Translations under genes and position numbers: made by a program
The notes under the pieces: model-generated
The model's database searches: none
Seen by the model: only the letters and a program-made list of their open reading frames with translations
Told to the model about the DNA's origin: nothing
Assembly (NCBI GenBank): GCA_004557455.1
Contig: SFDX01000002.1
Location: 21,115-85,114 of the forward strand
Reading direction: 5' to 3'
DNA from: Akkermansia muciniphila
Lineage (GTDB): Bacteria > Verrucomicrobiota > Verrucomicrobiia > Verrucomicrobiales > Akkermansiaceae
Length of the DNA stretch: 64,000 nt
In this document: one piece after another, positions 16,411-25,539 of the stretch
How positions within the stretch are numbered: the first letter of the stretch is position 1
Layout: each line of letters begins with the position of its first letter

Positions 16411-16594
16411 ATCTGATCATTCGGGTTTAAGATGTTCGGGCCCCCTGCACGCCGGGCGGCGGGGGATGAGAAACACAGGCAGTGCGTTGACAGGGTAGCG
16501 GACCGGGAAGCGCGGGCGGGGGAGAGAAAGCCCGCGGCCCCGGGGCGCACAGCCCGCCGCAGAGAGCGCGGCGAGCCGTGCCGTGGAAGGGAGT

Positions 16595-18007
16595 TTACTT
16601 CCTCTTCTGCTGTTCCCAGCCGCCGCCGAGCTGTGTGTACAGCGTCGGGATGCAAGCGGCATACTGGTAGCGGTAAGAAGCCAGCTGCTTCTGCGCCGGG
16701 AAGAGCCCCTGCTGGGCGGTGAGCACCTCGTAGTAGCTGGAGAGCCCCTGCTTGTAGCGGTCGCGGGAGAGTGCGAGACTCTCCTCGTAGGCAGCCACGG
16801 CGGCCTCCTGGCGGCTGATGACCTCGCGCAGCTTCTCACGCTGAATGAGCGTGGAAGAAATCTCCGCCAGCGCATCGTACACCGTCTGCTCATACTCCGC
16901 CTTGGCAGAGAGGAAGTTCTCACGCTTGATCTTCTCGGACGCGCGGAGCTGACCGGCCCGGAAGAGCGGCCCCGTCAGGTTAGCACCCACGCCCCAGCCC
17001 GTGGTGGGGTGCAGGGCAGCGCGGCGCAGGTCCATGGAAGCATAGCCCATGGCCCCTGTCAGGCTGATGGACGGGAAGTAGTTGGCAATCGCCACACCCA
17101 CCTCCGCATTGGCGGCCCGCATCGCCTGCTCCTTGGCACGGATATCCGGGCGGCGGGACAGGATGGAAGCCGGGATGCCCGCTGCGACCTTAGCCGCACC
17201 CGCAAAGCTGCTGAGCGACGACTTGCGCGCGATGGAACCCGGCGCACGACCCGCGAGAGCGCAGAGCGTGTTCTCCAGCGCGCGGATCTGGTACTCCAAC
17301 TGCGGGATCTCCGCCTCCGCCGCCTTCAGTGCGGCCTCTGCGGAGGTGGTCTGCAGCTTGTTGGCGATACCGCCCTCCAGCTGGGCACCGAAGAGCTCCA
17401 GGGTCTCCTGGTAAGAAACGACCGAATTGCGAGCGATGCGCAGCTGCTCATCCAGCAGCACAAGGTTCAGGTAGCCGCAGGCCACCTGGCGGATGAGCGA
17501 GACGCGCAGGTTGTTCAGCATCTCCTCGGCCTCCTGCGCGGAAGCCTCGGCACTCTCCGTGCCCTTGCGCGTCTTGCCCCACAGATCGAGCTCCCAGGAT
17601 GCATTGAGCGCAGCCGCCCCCGGCATCTTGGTAGCACCGCCGCTCTGCACCACGGTGGCGCCGTTCGCCTGGTTAGCCCCCTTGGAGGACGAGGCACCGT
17701 AGCCGAACCAAGGGAAGAGCGGCGCGTTCGCCACGGTTACGGCATGCTCGGCGGCCCGCACATTGTGCAGCGTGGCCTCCAGCGTGCGGTTGTTGTTGAG
17801 CACATCGGAGAGGAGCGAGGAGAGGCTCGGATCGCGGAGCACCTGCTGCCAGGGCAGGTCAGCCATGCTCTCCGCCTGTGCCGAGCCCCCGCGGAACTCT
17901 GCCGGCACGGGCATGTTCGGTTTAGCGCTCATCCAAGACGGACCGAAAGAGCAGGCAGGCAGCAGCAGAGCTGCGCCGGGAAGAAGGAATCGTGTAACGG
18001 TTCTCAT
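16595..18007 (-). CDS. RND efflux outer-membrane lipoprotein (TolC/OprM/NodT family)
   Basis: A 470-residue outer-membrane factor. The signal peptide ends in the lipobox LLPAC (Cys19). The body has two outer-membrane efflux-protein repeats of long helices (SLVRQVACGYLNLVLLDEQLRIARNS-like and QTVYDALAEISSTLIQREKL), and the hallmark LSRRPDIRAKEQAMRAANAEVGVA between them. It forms the trimeric exit duct of the tripartite pump encoded just upstream. It is the last gene of the marR-adaptor-pump-OMF operon, with a 36-base gap from the pump gene. Confidence 0.92.
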   Translation of the reverse strand: MRTVTRFLLPGAALLLPACSFGPSWMSAKPNMPVPAEFRGGSAQAESMADLPWQQVLRDPSLSSLLSDVLNNNRTLEATLHNVRAAEHAVTVANAPLFPWFGYGASSSKGANQANGATVVQSGGATKMPGAAALNASWELDLWGKTRKGTESAEASAQEAEEMLNNLRVSLIRQVACGYLNLVLLDEQLRIARNSVVSYQETLELFGAQLEGGIANKLQTTSAEAALKAAEAEIPQLEYQIRALENTLCALAGRAPGSIARKSSLSSFAGAAKVAAGIPASILSRRPDIRAKEQAMRAANAEVGVAIANYFPSISLTGAMGYASMDLRRAALHPTTGWGVGANLTGPLFRAGQLRASEKIKRENFLSAKAEYEQTVYDALAEISSTLIQREKLREVISRQEAAVAAYEESLALSRDRYKQGLSSYYEVLTAQQGLFPAQKQLASYRYQYAACIPTLYTQLGGGWEQQKRK

Positions 18008-18043
18008 TGTTTTGTTGTGTTTGCGGTTGTTGTGTGAAATGGG

Positions 18044-21000
18044 TTATTTATCCGTATGGGCGGCCAGGTAATCGCGCGCGGCCTCTTCATCGGGGTCCGC
18101 CTTGTTCTCATTGAGCTTGTAGGTAATGCGGAAGAGACGCATGATGAACATGTACGAGCAGGGGATGAGGAAGACACCCACCACCGTAGCCATGAGCATG
18201 CCCGCCACCACCACGATGCCGATGGCATTGCGCGCCAAGGCACCGGCACCCGTGGAGTAGACCAGCGGCATACAGCCCAGGATGAACGCGATGGACGTCA
18301 TGAGAATGGGACGCAGACGCAGGCGCGCCGCCGTGAGTGTAGCCGTCAGCAGGTCCTTGCCGCGCCCGATTTCCAAGTTGGCGAACTCCACGATGAGAAT
18401 GGCATTTTTAGCCGCCAGACCCACGAGCATGATGAGCCCGACCTGCGCATAGAGGTTCAGCTCCAGCCCCATAATCATGAGGCCCAGGTAAGCCCCGAGC
18501 ACCGCGATGGGCACGGTGAGGAAGATGGAGAGCGGCAGCGTCCACTTCTCGTACAGAGCCGCCAGAATGAGGTAGGCGAACAGCGCGGACAGCGCGAAGA
18601 TGGTGCCGATGCCGATGGAGTTGCGCACCTTGTTCTCCTGGAAGCTCATGTCCTGATAATCGAAACCGATCTTCGTGTGGTCCACCGAGGTCTCATAGAG
18701 CTTCTCCAGGGCCGTCATGAGCTGCTCGGAGGAGTAACCCGGCTTGGGCATCACGAGGAGCTTGGCGGCGTTGTAGATGTTGTGGTGCATCACGAACTCC
18801 GTGTCGCTGCTGTCCCGGATATTCACGAGCGCCGACAGCGGCACGCGCTTACCCGTGCGACTCGTGACGAAGAATCCGTCCATGCAATCCAGACTGCGGC
18901 GGTCCATGCCGCGGGCCTGCATGTAGACCTGCCACTGCTGGCCGAACGCATTGAAGAAATTGACGAAGGACGAGCCGTTGTAAGCAGCCAGGATGTTGTA
19001 GGCGGACTTGATGTCCACGTTGTGGTACAGGCACTTCTCCTTGTCCACATCCACGAAGACTTGGGGAGTATCCGGCATCATCATATCCATGCACAGCCCC
19101 ACCTCCGGCAGGGCACGGGCAGCGGCCTCGAAGGCCAGCACCTGCTCATACAGGAACGCGACACCCTGGCCCTCCAGATCCGTCAGCACCATGCTGACAC
19201 CGTTGGAAGTACCCACACCGGGAATGGCGGGCGGGATGTTCACCATGGCCACCTTGGCATCCAGCCCCGCCATGGCCACGCGCTTGCTGAGGCGGGCGTG
19301 GATTTGGTGCGCCGTCTCGCTGCGATCCTTCCACTCCTTCAACTGCACGAACGCTGCCGCCGCACCGGGGGTCTGCACGAAGTTCATGATGTTGATACCG
19401 GAGACCACGGCGATATTCTTGACCGTGGGATCCTGCAAGGCGTGGTAGAGCTTGGTGCACTCCTCCATGGTAACCTGCAGCGACTGGTCCGACTTCATGA
19501 CGATAGCCGCCATGAGGAAGCCCTGGTCCTCATCCGGCAGGAAGGCACCCGGCACGCGCTCCGAGGCGGGAATGATGGCCGCCCAGGTGCCCAGCAGCAG
19601 GGCCATGCCCACATACAGACGCTTGCAGAGGAAGCGGCAGATGGCCACATAGGCATCCGCCAGCGCGTTGTAGCACTTGTTGAAAATGTTATAGAACGGC
19701 GTGGCAATGCGCGCGAGCAGCGTCTTGCTCGCGCCCTTCTCCTTGAGCAGTAGGGTGCAGAGAGCGGGCGAGAGCGTCAGGGCGTTGAAGGCCGACACCA
19801 ACATCGAGATGGCGATGGTGATGGCGAACTGCTTGAACAGCGTGCCCGAGATACCCGACATCATCAGCGAGGGCAGGAACACCGCCGAAAGCACGAGCGC
19901 GATGGCGACCACCGGGCCGCTCACCTCCTGCATGGCGGCAAAGGTGGCCATGCGTGGCTTGATGCCTTGGTCGATGTGGTGCTGCACGGCCTCCACCACC
20001 ACGATGGCGTCATCCACCACCAAGCCGATGGCCAGCACCATGCCCAGCAGGGAGATGGTGTTCAGCGTGAAGCCCAGCAGCGGGAACACGATGAAGGTGG
20101 ACAGCAGCGACACCGGCACCGCGATGAGCGGAATGAAGGTGGCCCGCAGGTTCTGCAGGAACACGAACACCACGAGGGCCACCAGGATGACGGCCTCGAT
20201 GAAGGTCTGCCGAATCTCTACGATGGAGTTGCGGACGGATACCGTGGTATCCAGCGTGACGTTACCCGTAAGCCCCTCCGGCATGGCGGCTTTCTGCTTC
20301 TCCAGCAGCGCAGTGAGGCGGTCCACCGTGGCAATGGCGTTGGAGCCCGGGGACTGGTAGATGAGCACGTTGGCCGTGCGGTTGCCGTTGATGCGGCCCG
20401 TGATGGAGTAGTCCTCCGAGCCGAGCTCCACGTCCGCGATGTCTTTGAGGTACACGTAACCATCCCCGTCCTTGCGGACGATGATGTTCTCGAATTCCTC
20501 CGGGGTGCTCATGCGACCTTGGGTACGCAGGGCAAAGGTCTTCTCCTGCCCGTCCTGAATGGGCTCTGCGCCGATCTTACCGCCGGGGTTGGTGTTATTC
20601 TCCACGGTGATGGCGGCGCGCACCTCCTCCACGGAGATGTTGTAGTGCGTCATCTTGGGCGTGTTGAGCCACACGCGGATAGCATAGCGGCCCGCGCCGT
20701 ACACCATCACCTCGCCCACGCCGGGGACGCGCTTGAGCTCATCCACCATCTTGACTTGCGCGTAGTTGGACAGGTCGATATCGCGGTGCGAGCCGTCCGG
20801 TGAGGTGATGGAGTAGATCATGAGCGGCAGACCCGGCATCTGCGTGATGGTGATGCCGGAGCTGAGCACCTCCTGCGGCATCTGGGACTGGGCCTGGCCA
20901 TAGCGCATGTTGGTGAGCATCTGGTCCATGTCCGTCACCGTCTCCGGGGAGAAGACGCACTGCAGGGCGTAGGAGCCGTTGTTAGAAGAAATGGAGGACA

Positions 21001-21232
21001 TGTAGTCCATGCCCTGCACGCCGGAGACCTGGCGCTCCAGCGGGGTGCCGACGGAATCCGCAACGGACTTGGCGTCCGCGCCCGGGAACATGGCGCGCAG
21101 TTGAATGGTGCGCGGCGTGATCTCCGGGTACTGCTCGATGGGCAGGTTGGCCAGGCACACCAAGCCCAGCAGCGTGGTGACCACGGCGAAAACCGTGGCG
21201 ACTACCGGGTGTTTAATGAAATAGGGGCTCAT
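18044..21232 (-). CDS. RND multidrug efflux transporter, AcrB/MexB (HAE1) family
   Basis: A 1062-residue inner-membrane proton/drug antiporter with 12 membrane helices and two large periplasmic loops. The proton-relay residues are visible: the Asp pair in AIGLVVDDAIVVVEAV (helix 4) and the Lys in GLAAKNAILIVEFA (helix 10). N-terminal MSPYFIKHPVVATVFAVV and GADAKSVADSVGTPLERQVSGVQGMDYM are family signatures. Length is normal for the family. It forms a complex with the adaptor (3-base gap upstream) and the outer-membrane factor downstream. The substrate range cannot be read from sequence; the operon is probably repressed by the MarR protein at 22607-23032. Confidence 0.96.
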   Translation of the reverse strand: MSPYFIKHPVVATVFAVVTTLLGLVCLANLPIEQYPEITPRTIQLRAMFPGADAKSVADSVGTPLERQVSGVQGMDYMSSISSNNGSYALQCVFSPETVTDMDQMLTNMRYGQAQSQMPQEVLSSGITITQMPGLPLMIYSITSPDGSHRDIDLSNYAQVKMVDELKRVPGVGEVMVYGAGRYAIRVWLNTPKMTHYNISVEEVRAAITVENNTNPGGKIGAEPIQDGQEKTFALRTQGRMSTPEEFENIIVRKDGDGYVYLKDIADVELGSEDYSITGRINGNRTANVLIYQSPGSNAIATVDRLTALLEKQKAAMPEGLTGNVTLDTTVSVRNSIVEIRQTFIEAVILVALVVFVFLQNLRATFIPLIAVPVSLLSTFIVFPLLGFTLNTISLLGMVLAIGLVVDDAIVVVEAVQHHIDQGIKPRMATFAAMQEVSGPVVAIALVLSAVFLPSLMMSGISGTLFKQFAITIAISMLVSAFNALTLSPALCTLLLKEKGASKTLLARIATPFYNIFNKCYNALADAYVAICRFLCKRLYVGMALLLGTWAAIIPASERVPGAFLPDEDQGFLMAAIVMKSDQSLQVTMEECTKLYHALQDPTVKNIAVVSGINIMNFVQTPGAAAAFVQLKEWKDRSETAHQIHARLSKRVAMAGLDAKVAMVNIPPAIPGVGTSNGVSMVLTDLEGQGVAFLYEQVLAFEAAARALPEVGLCMDMMMPDTPQVFVDVDKEKCLYHNVDIKSAYNILAAYNGSSFVNFFNAFGQQWQVYMQARGMDRRSLDCMDGFFVTSRTGKRVPLSALVNIRDSSDTEFVMHHNIYNAAKLLVMPKPGYSSEQLMTALEKLYETSVDHTKIGFDYQDMSFQENKVRNSIGIGTIFALSALFAYLILAALYEKWTLPLSIFLTVPIAVLGAYLGLMIMGLELNLYAQVGLIMLVGLAAKNAILIVEFANLEIGRGKDLLTATLTAARLRLRPILMTSIAFILGCMPLVYSTGAGALARNAIGIVVVAGMLMATVVGVFLIPCSYMFIMRLFRITYKLNENKADPDEEAARDYLAAHTDK

Positions 21233-21235
21233 GGC

Positions 21236-22591
21236 TTACTCCGACTTGGCGGTGGAAGAGGTAACAGTGGACTTGGGCGCAGTGTACACGAAGGGGCGCG
21301 GCACCACCGTGCCGAAGCCCGCGGGGGCTCCCTTGGCCCGCATCTGCGCGTTGAGCTTGGAGTACATGGCCGCCATCTGGCTGCCCGTCACCACCACGTT
21401 GGCCTCCGTGGGGTTGTCATAGCCCAGCTTCTTGAGGGTATCCGCCAGCGGCTCTACCGTGCCCGTGACGACGACCATGGACATGGTGGCCGGCTGCCCG
21501 TCCCCGTTGGGAACCTCCAGCATGTAGCTCTTACCCTGCTTCACGTCGATGGCGTGCGGCTCGTTCTTGGCATCCGTCACCACGATGAGGCGGTGGTTCA
21601 TGGAGGTAACGATGGCACGCTCCGGCACGAGCAGGGCATCCTTGATCTGCCCCGTCTTGGCCACGACGCGCACGGCCATGCCGGAGCGCAGCTTCAGGTC
21701 CGGGTTGGGGATGTGGCCGATGAAATTGACGGTACCCGTGGTGCTGCTCACCTCACTGTCGATGGCGACCACCTTGCCCGTGTGCTCGAACTCGGTGCCG
21801 CCCTCCAGCAGCACGCGGAACTCGGAGAGGGTGTTACCGGTTGCTACGTCCTTGGGGGTGTAGCCCTCGTTGAGGGTCCGGTTGAGCATGTCTTTATCCG
21901 CCACGGCAAAGTCCACACGGATGGGGTCCACCGAGGACATGGTGGTGAGCGGGGTGGCGGAGGCCGTGGAAATGAGGTCGCCGGTGGAGACCGTGGACTT
22001 GGAGGCCAGGCCCGTGAAGGGCGCGCGGATGGTGCAGCGCGTGAGGTTGATGCGGGCAGTCTGCAGCGCGGCCTCGGCCAGCTTCACCTGCGCTTTCGCG
22101 GCGGCCAGGGCGGCTTCCGAGCTCTCGTGCAGCTGCTTGGCGTCCGTGTAGTCCTTCTCGGAGACGCCGCCGCTCTTCACCAGGCCTGCATAGCGTTCCT
22201 CATCGCGTGCAGCGCGCTTGTTCGCGGCCTCGGCCTGCAGCACACTGGCCTCGGCTGCCGCCAAGGTGGCTTCCGCCTGCTGCACGGCGGCTTGGTAGAT
22301 GTCCGGCTCGATCTCGAAGAGGACGTCCCCTTTCTGCACGAGCGTGCCGTCACGGTACACGCGCTTGATGAGCTTGCCGACGACCTCCGGGCGGATGTCT
22401 GCTTGCTCCACCCCGCGCAGGTGGCCGAACCAAGTGGAGGTGATGTCGACATCCCGCTGCTGCATCTTCATGATACCGACGGGCACGGGCTGCATGCCGG
22501 GTGCTTTACCCGCTGCATCTTTGTCCTTGCAGCCGGTCGACAGGGCTGCGAGAATCCCGGGGATCATGATGAGCAATGGCTTATGTGTCAT
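21236..22591 (-). CDS. RND efflux periplasmic adaptor (membrane fusion protein)
   Basis: A 451-residue lipoprotein (lipobox STGC, Cys21) of the AcrA/MexA family. After the anchor come the beta-barrel and lipoyl halves (RPEVVGKLIKRVYRDGTLVQKGDVLFEIEP), a long alpha-helical hairpin rich in Ala/Glu (residues about 95-170), and the second lipoyl half (CTIRAPFTGLASKSTVSTGDLIS). It bridges the RND pump and the outer-membrane duct. A C-terminal extension of about 60 residues beyond the usual adaptor is present. It is the first structural gene of the pump operon, 15 bases after marR. Confidence 0.94.
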   Translation of the reverse strand: MTHKPLLIMIPGILAALSTGCKDKDAAGKAPGMQPVPVGIMKMQQRDVDITSTWFGHLRGVEQADIRPEVVGKLIKRVYRDGTLVQKGDVLFEIEPDIYQAAVQQAEATLAAAEASVLQAEAANKRAARDEERYAGLVKSGGVSEKDYTDAKQLHESSEAALAAAKAQVKLAEAALQTARINLTRCTIRAPFTGLASKSTVSTGDLISTASATPLTTMSSVDPIRVDFAVADKDMLNRTLNEGYTPKDVATGNTLSEFRVLLEGGTEFEHTGKVVAIDSEVSSTTGTVNFIGHIPNPDLKLRSGMAVRVVAKTGQIKDALLVPERAIVTSMNHRLIVVTDAKNEPHAIDVKQGKSYMLEVPNGDGQPATMSMVVVTGTVEPLADTLKKLGYDNPTEANVVVTGSQMAAMYSKLNAQMRAKGAPAGFGTVVPRPFVYTAPKSTVTSSTAKSE

Positions 22592-22606
22592 ATGGGTGAA
22601 TTACGG

Positions 22607-23032
22607 TTAAACTTGAGAATTGTCGTAGACTCGGTTCAGAAGGCTGCGCAGTTGCTCGCGCTCTTCATCGCTGAAGCCCTTCAGTAGAATGGATTCCACC
22701 TGTTGCACAGCTTTGCCGTATTTTTCCTGCAGGTCCAGACTCAGCTCGCTGAGGTAGACGTGTTTCACCCGCTTATCCGTGCTGTCGAAGGCGGTGCGGA
22801 CGAAGCCTTTCTCCTCCATGCGTTGCAGAAGCCCCTTGGCGGTGGGGTGGGTAATGCCGACATGAGCCTCAATCTGCCGCTGGGAGACGGGCTCCCCATT
22901 CTTGCTGGCCAAGTATACGGCTACACGGCACTGCGCCTCCGTCAGCGGCAGTTCCCCCGCATATTGGCGAAAAAGCGCACTGCTGCGGTCGGTGACGAGC
23001 TTCAGAATGGTGGTGATGGCCCTCTCCTTCAT
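22607..23032 (-). CDS. MarR-family transcriptional regulator
   Basis: A 141-residue winged-helix protein. Helix-turn-helix region about residues 50-75 (VSQRQIEAHVGITHPTAKGLLQRMEEKGFV) followed by the beta wing with FDSTDKRVKHVYLS; the ends are helices for dimerisation. MarR proteins bind short palindromes as dimers and release DNA on binding phenolic or other ligands. It heads the efflux operon, and a perfect 20-bp palindrome lies 20 bases upstream of its start, which predicts autoregulation and control of the whole pump. Confidence 0.92.
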   Translation of the reverse strand: MKERAITTILKLVTDRSSALFRQYAGELPLTEAQCRVAVYLASKNGEPVSQRQIEAHVGITHPTAKGLLQRMEEKGFVRTAFDSTDKRVKHVYLSELSLDLQEKYGKAVQQVESILLKGFSDEEREQLRSLLNRVYDNSQV

Positions 23033-23052
23033 GTTCCGGTCTTGAAAATGAA

Positions 23053-23072
23053 ATAGGAAGCATGCTTCCTAT
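23053..23072. promoter_or_regulatory. MarR operator palindrome
   Basis: Perfect 20-bp palindrome ATAGGAAGCATGCTTCCTAT. It starts about 10 bp downstream of the -10 box of the marR promoter, so a bound dimer would cover the transcription start or block clearance. Confidence 0.75.
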
Positions 23073-23081
23073 CTGCGGAGA

Positions 23082-23109
23082 AGTTTACCACATTTCCCCG
23101 CCGAGTCAA
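23082..23109 (-). promoter_or_regulatory. promoter of the marR-RND operon
   Basis: Minus-strand TTGACT (23104-23109), 16 bp, TAAACT (23082-23087), followed directly by the operator palindrome. Confidence 0.65.
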
Positions 23110-23215
23110 GCCTTTTTTCCGCCCCGAACACGAAAAAACGCACCCTCCCGCAACGATGACAGACTTCACCCCGGCGTCATCTGAGACATGCCTCTTCTTA
23201 ATAGATATTCAGAAG

Positions 23216-23770
23216 CTACCTGCAGGGAAACAGCCGAGCGTTTTCATCTTGTTCGGGCATGAAAAGGGCACCCTCACGGCGGAGGAGGGAGCACTTGAGG
23301 TGCGGACCGGCGGCGTAGCCACCGAGGTGCCCGTTGCTGCGGATGACACGGTGGCAGGGCACGAGGATGAGGAAGGGATTGTGCGCGACGGCGTTGGCAA
23401 CGGCACGCGCTGCGGAGGGACATCCGGCGGCAGCGGCCAAGGCGGCGTAGGTGGTGGTGCGGCCGGCGGGTATTTGCAACAGGAGCTCGCGGATGCGCCG
23501 GCGGAAGGCTGTGTCCGCAGGGAGCAGGGGCGGCGGAGGCGGCAGGGGATTCCCCGCAAAGTAAGCATCTAACCATGCGGTGGTCAGTTGAGCGGGGAGC
23601 GAAGCACACTCCGCCCCCTGAGGGCCGGGAAAGAAACGCTGCCCCTCGAAGAAGAGCCCCGAAAGGCAGCCGTCTCGGCAGAGCATAAGCATGCGCCCGT
23701 GCGGCGAGGCATACCACGCGTGCTGCACGGGCGCGGGGGAGGAATCAGGCCTTGTCAATCCACTTGCCAT
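23216..23770 (-). CDS. ogt: methylated-DNA--protein-cysteine methyltransferase
   Basis: A 184-residue repair enzyme that transfers the methyl group from O6-methylguanine to its own cysteine. The active-site motif LVPCHRVI is present, preceded by the helix-turn-helix block TTTYAALAAAAGCPSAARAVANAV with the arginine finger and followed by GGYAAGPHLKCSLLRREGA. A short C-terminal tail (MPEQDENARLFPCR) is extra. The start overlaps the 3-prime end of ispG by 26 bases, so both genes are probably cotranscribed. Confidence 0.92.
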   Translation of the reverse strand: MASGLTRPDSSPAPVQHAWYASPHGRMLMLCRDGCLSGLFFEGQRFFPGPQGAECASLPAQLTTAWLDAYFAGNPLPPPPPLLPADTAFRRRIRELLLQIPAGRTTTYAALAAAAGCPSAARAVANAVAHNPFLILVPCHRVIRSNGHLGGYAAGPHLKCSLLRREGALFMPEQDENARLFPCR

Positions 23771-25490
23771 GCTTGCGGATGAGCTCCACGAGGTGCTGCA
23801 CCGCCTCCTCCTGCGGAATGTTCATCTCCACCGGGGTATGGCCCACATAAAGGTTAATCTTGTTGGGTGCGCCGCCCACATAACCGAAGTCCGCATCGCT
23901 CATCTCGCCCGGGCCGTTGACAATGCAGCCCATGATAGCGATCTTTACCCCCTTGAGGTGCCCCGTCGCCTCCCGAATACGCGCGGCGGCCTGCTGGATG
24001 TTATAGTGCGTACGCCCGCAGGAGGGGCAGGAAACGTACTCCGTCTTCGAGATACGCACGCCCGCCGCCTGCAGTGTGTTGAAGCCCAGATAGGCGGCAG
24101 CCGCCGGATTCGGCTCACGGCGCAGGTACACGGCGTTGCCGATACCGTCGCAGAGCAGAGAACCCACCCCTAAGCCCGCTGCCATGGCAGGCGAGAGCGC
24201 ATCGTGCCCGTTGCAGAGCGTATCCTTCAGCACAATCGGGTGGCCGGCCGGAATGCGTGCCGCCAGCAGACGGAAGGCCTGGGTCAGCGGCATATCCACC
24301 CCATCCTTCACCGTCACGGGACGGGCCGGGGCATGCTGCAGGGGAGTCAGATCTGCCTCGCAGCGCGGGTCAATCTCGGCAGTACCCAAGTCCTCATAGG
24401 CGGCCTCGGGCATAAAGTCCTTCATCACGGCCGGATCGAGCTCCGCGCAGGCCGCCTTGGGCAGCACGACCCGCACGGGAGCATCCCCGCCCAGCGTGGT
24501 ACCGCCCGCCTGCACGGAATCCGCCGTGCGGCGCGTGTAGCAGAAAGGATCGAAGCAGGGCTCCGGAGCATCCGCCGGGGCAGGGGCCCCCACAGAGCAG
24601 CCAGGTTGGTAGGGACCCGCCAGCTCAAACCCGGGGGCCACCTCGTGTACGGCGTCCTCCGTCAGCGACACACGGAGTGTATCCCCGATGCCGTCTGCCA
24701 GCAGGGAACCGATACCCATGGCACTCTTGATGCGCGCATCCTCGCCCTCGCCCGCCTCCGTCACGCCCAAGTGGATCGGGTAATTCCAATCCGGCCCGCA
24801 TTCGCGCAGCCGCTTCACCAGCAGGCGGTAGGCCTGGATCATCACCTTCACGTTCGAGGACTTCATGGAGAACACCAGCTCGTGGTAATTCAGGTCGCGG
24901 GCGATGCGGGCAAATTCCAGCGCGCTCTCCACCATCCCCTCCGGGGTATCACCGTAGCGGTTCAGAATGCGGTCGGAGAGCGAGCCGTGGTTGGCACCCA
25001 GGCGCATGGCGCGGCCGTGCTCTTTGCAGAACAGCACCAGCGGGGTAAAAGCCGCACGCAGGCGGTCCAGCTCCTCCTCGTACTCGGCATCCGTGTAGTC
25101 GCGGGAAACAAACTTCTTCTTGTCGATGAAATTGCCCGGGTTCACGCGGATCTTCTCCACCCACTTGGCGGCCTCCATGGCGGCATCCGGCTTAAAATGG
25201 ATATCCGCCACCAAGGGAACGGTGCACCCGGCGGCGCGCAGCTCGCGGGCGATGTTCTCCAGGTTGGCCGCATAGACCTTGGTCTGGGCGGTCAGGCGTA
25301 TGATCTCGCACCCCGCCTCGGCCAAGGCCAGGGCCTCGCGCACGCAGGCCTCCGTGTTCAGGGTATCGGAGGTCAGCATGGACTGGATACGGATGGGGTT
25401 GGAGCCCCCCAAACCGAGATGACCGACGGACACCTCGCGGGATTGGCGGCGGGTGTAAGAATACAAATCCGGGCAATGCAGAATGCTCAT
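23745..25490 (-). CDS. ispG: 4-hydroxy-3-methylbut-2-enyl-diphosphate synthase, large form
   Basis: A 581-residue iron-sulfur enzyme of the non-mevalonate isoprenoid pathway; it reduces methylerythritol cyclodiphosphate to HMBPP. The N-terminal TIM barrel (GLGGSNPIRIQSMLTSDT, then VADIHFKPDAAMEAA) and the C-terminal 4Fe-4S domain (CPSCGRTHYN and IMGCIVNGPGE) are clear. About 200 residues between them form the extra domain of the long type known from plants, Chlamydiae and Bacteroidetes. Start at MSILHCPDL is supported by a promoter whose -10 box ends 6 bases upstream; 81 further in-frame codons are rejected. Confidence 0.93.
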   Translation of the reverse strand: MSILHCPDLYSYTRRQSREVSVGHLGLGGSNPIRIQSMLTSDTLNTEACVREALALAEAGCEIIRLTAQTKVYAANLENIARELRAAGCTVPLVADIHFKPDAAMEAAKWVEKIRVNPGNFIDKKKFVSRDYTDAEYEEELDRLRAAFTPLVLFCKEHGRAMRLGANHGSLSDRILNRYGDTPEGMVESALEFARIARDLNYHELVFSMKSSNVKVMIQAYRLLVKRLRECGPDWNYPIHLGVTEAGEGEDARIKSAMGIGSLLADGIGDTLRVSLTEDAVHEVAPGFELAGPYQPGCSVGAPAPADAPEPCFDPFCYTRRTADSVQAGGTTLGGDAPVRVVLPKAACAELDPAVMKDFMPEAAYEDLGTAEIDPRCEADLTPLQHAPARPVTVKDGVDMPLTQAFRLLAARIPAGHPIVLKDTLCNGHDALSPAMAAGLGVGSLLCDGIGNAVYLRREPNPAAAAYLGFNTLQAAGVRISKTEYVSCPSCGRTHYNIQQAAARIREATGHLKGVKIAIMGCIVNGPGEMSDADFGYVGGAPNKINLYVGHTPVEMNIPQEEAVQHLVELIRKHGKWIDKA

Positions 25491-25496
25491 GCCCCC

Positions 25497-25525
25497 ACTG
25501 TACTCCACCTTTGCGGGGATAGCAA
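25497..25525 (-). promoter_or_regulatory. leaderless promoter of ispG-ogt
   Basis: Minus-strand TTGCTA (25520-25525), 17 bp, TACAGT (25497-25502), 6 bases, ATG at 25490. Confidence 0.6.
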
Positions 25526-25539
25526 GCCGAAAGTGCCGA

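Noticed and set aside
18056..22687. Long plus-strand frames opposite the efflux operon
   Set aside because: Antisense shadows of the RND genes; rich in His, Arg, Gly and Val in the pattern expected for reverse translation of GC-rich genes.
23157..23190. Possible degenerate unit of the mosaic repeat (AGACTTCACCCCGGCG) between marR and ogt
   Set aside because: Only a short match to one end of a unit and no partner arm or CCGCGGAAT block; too little to call a copy.
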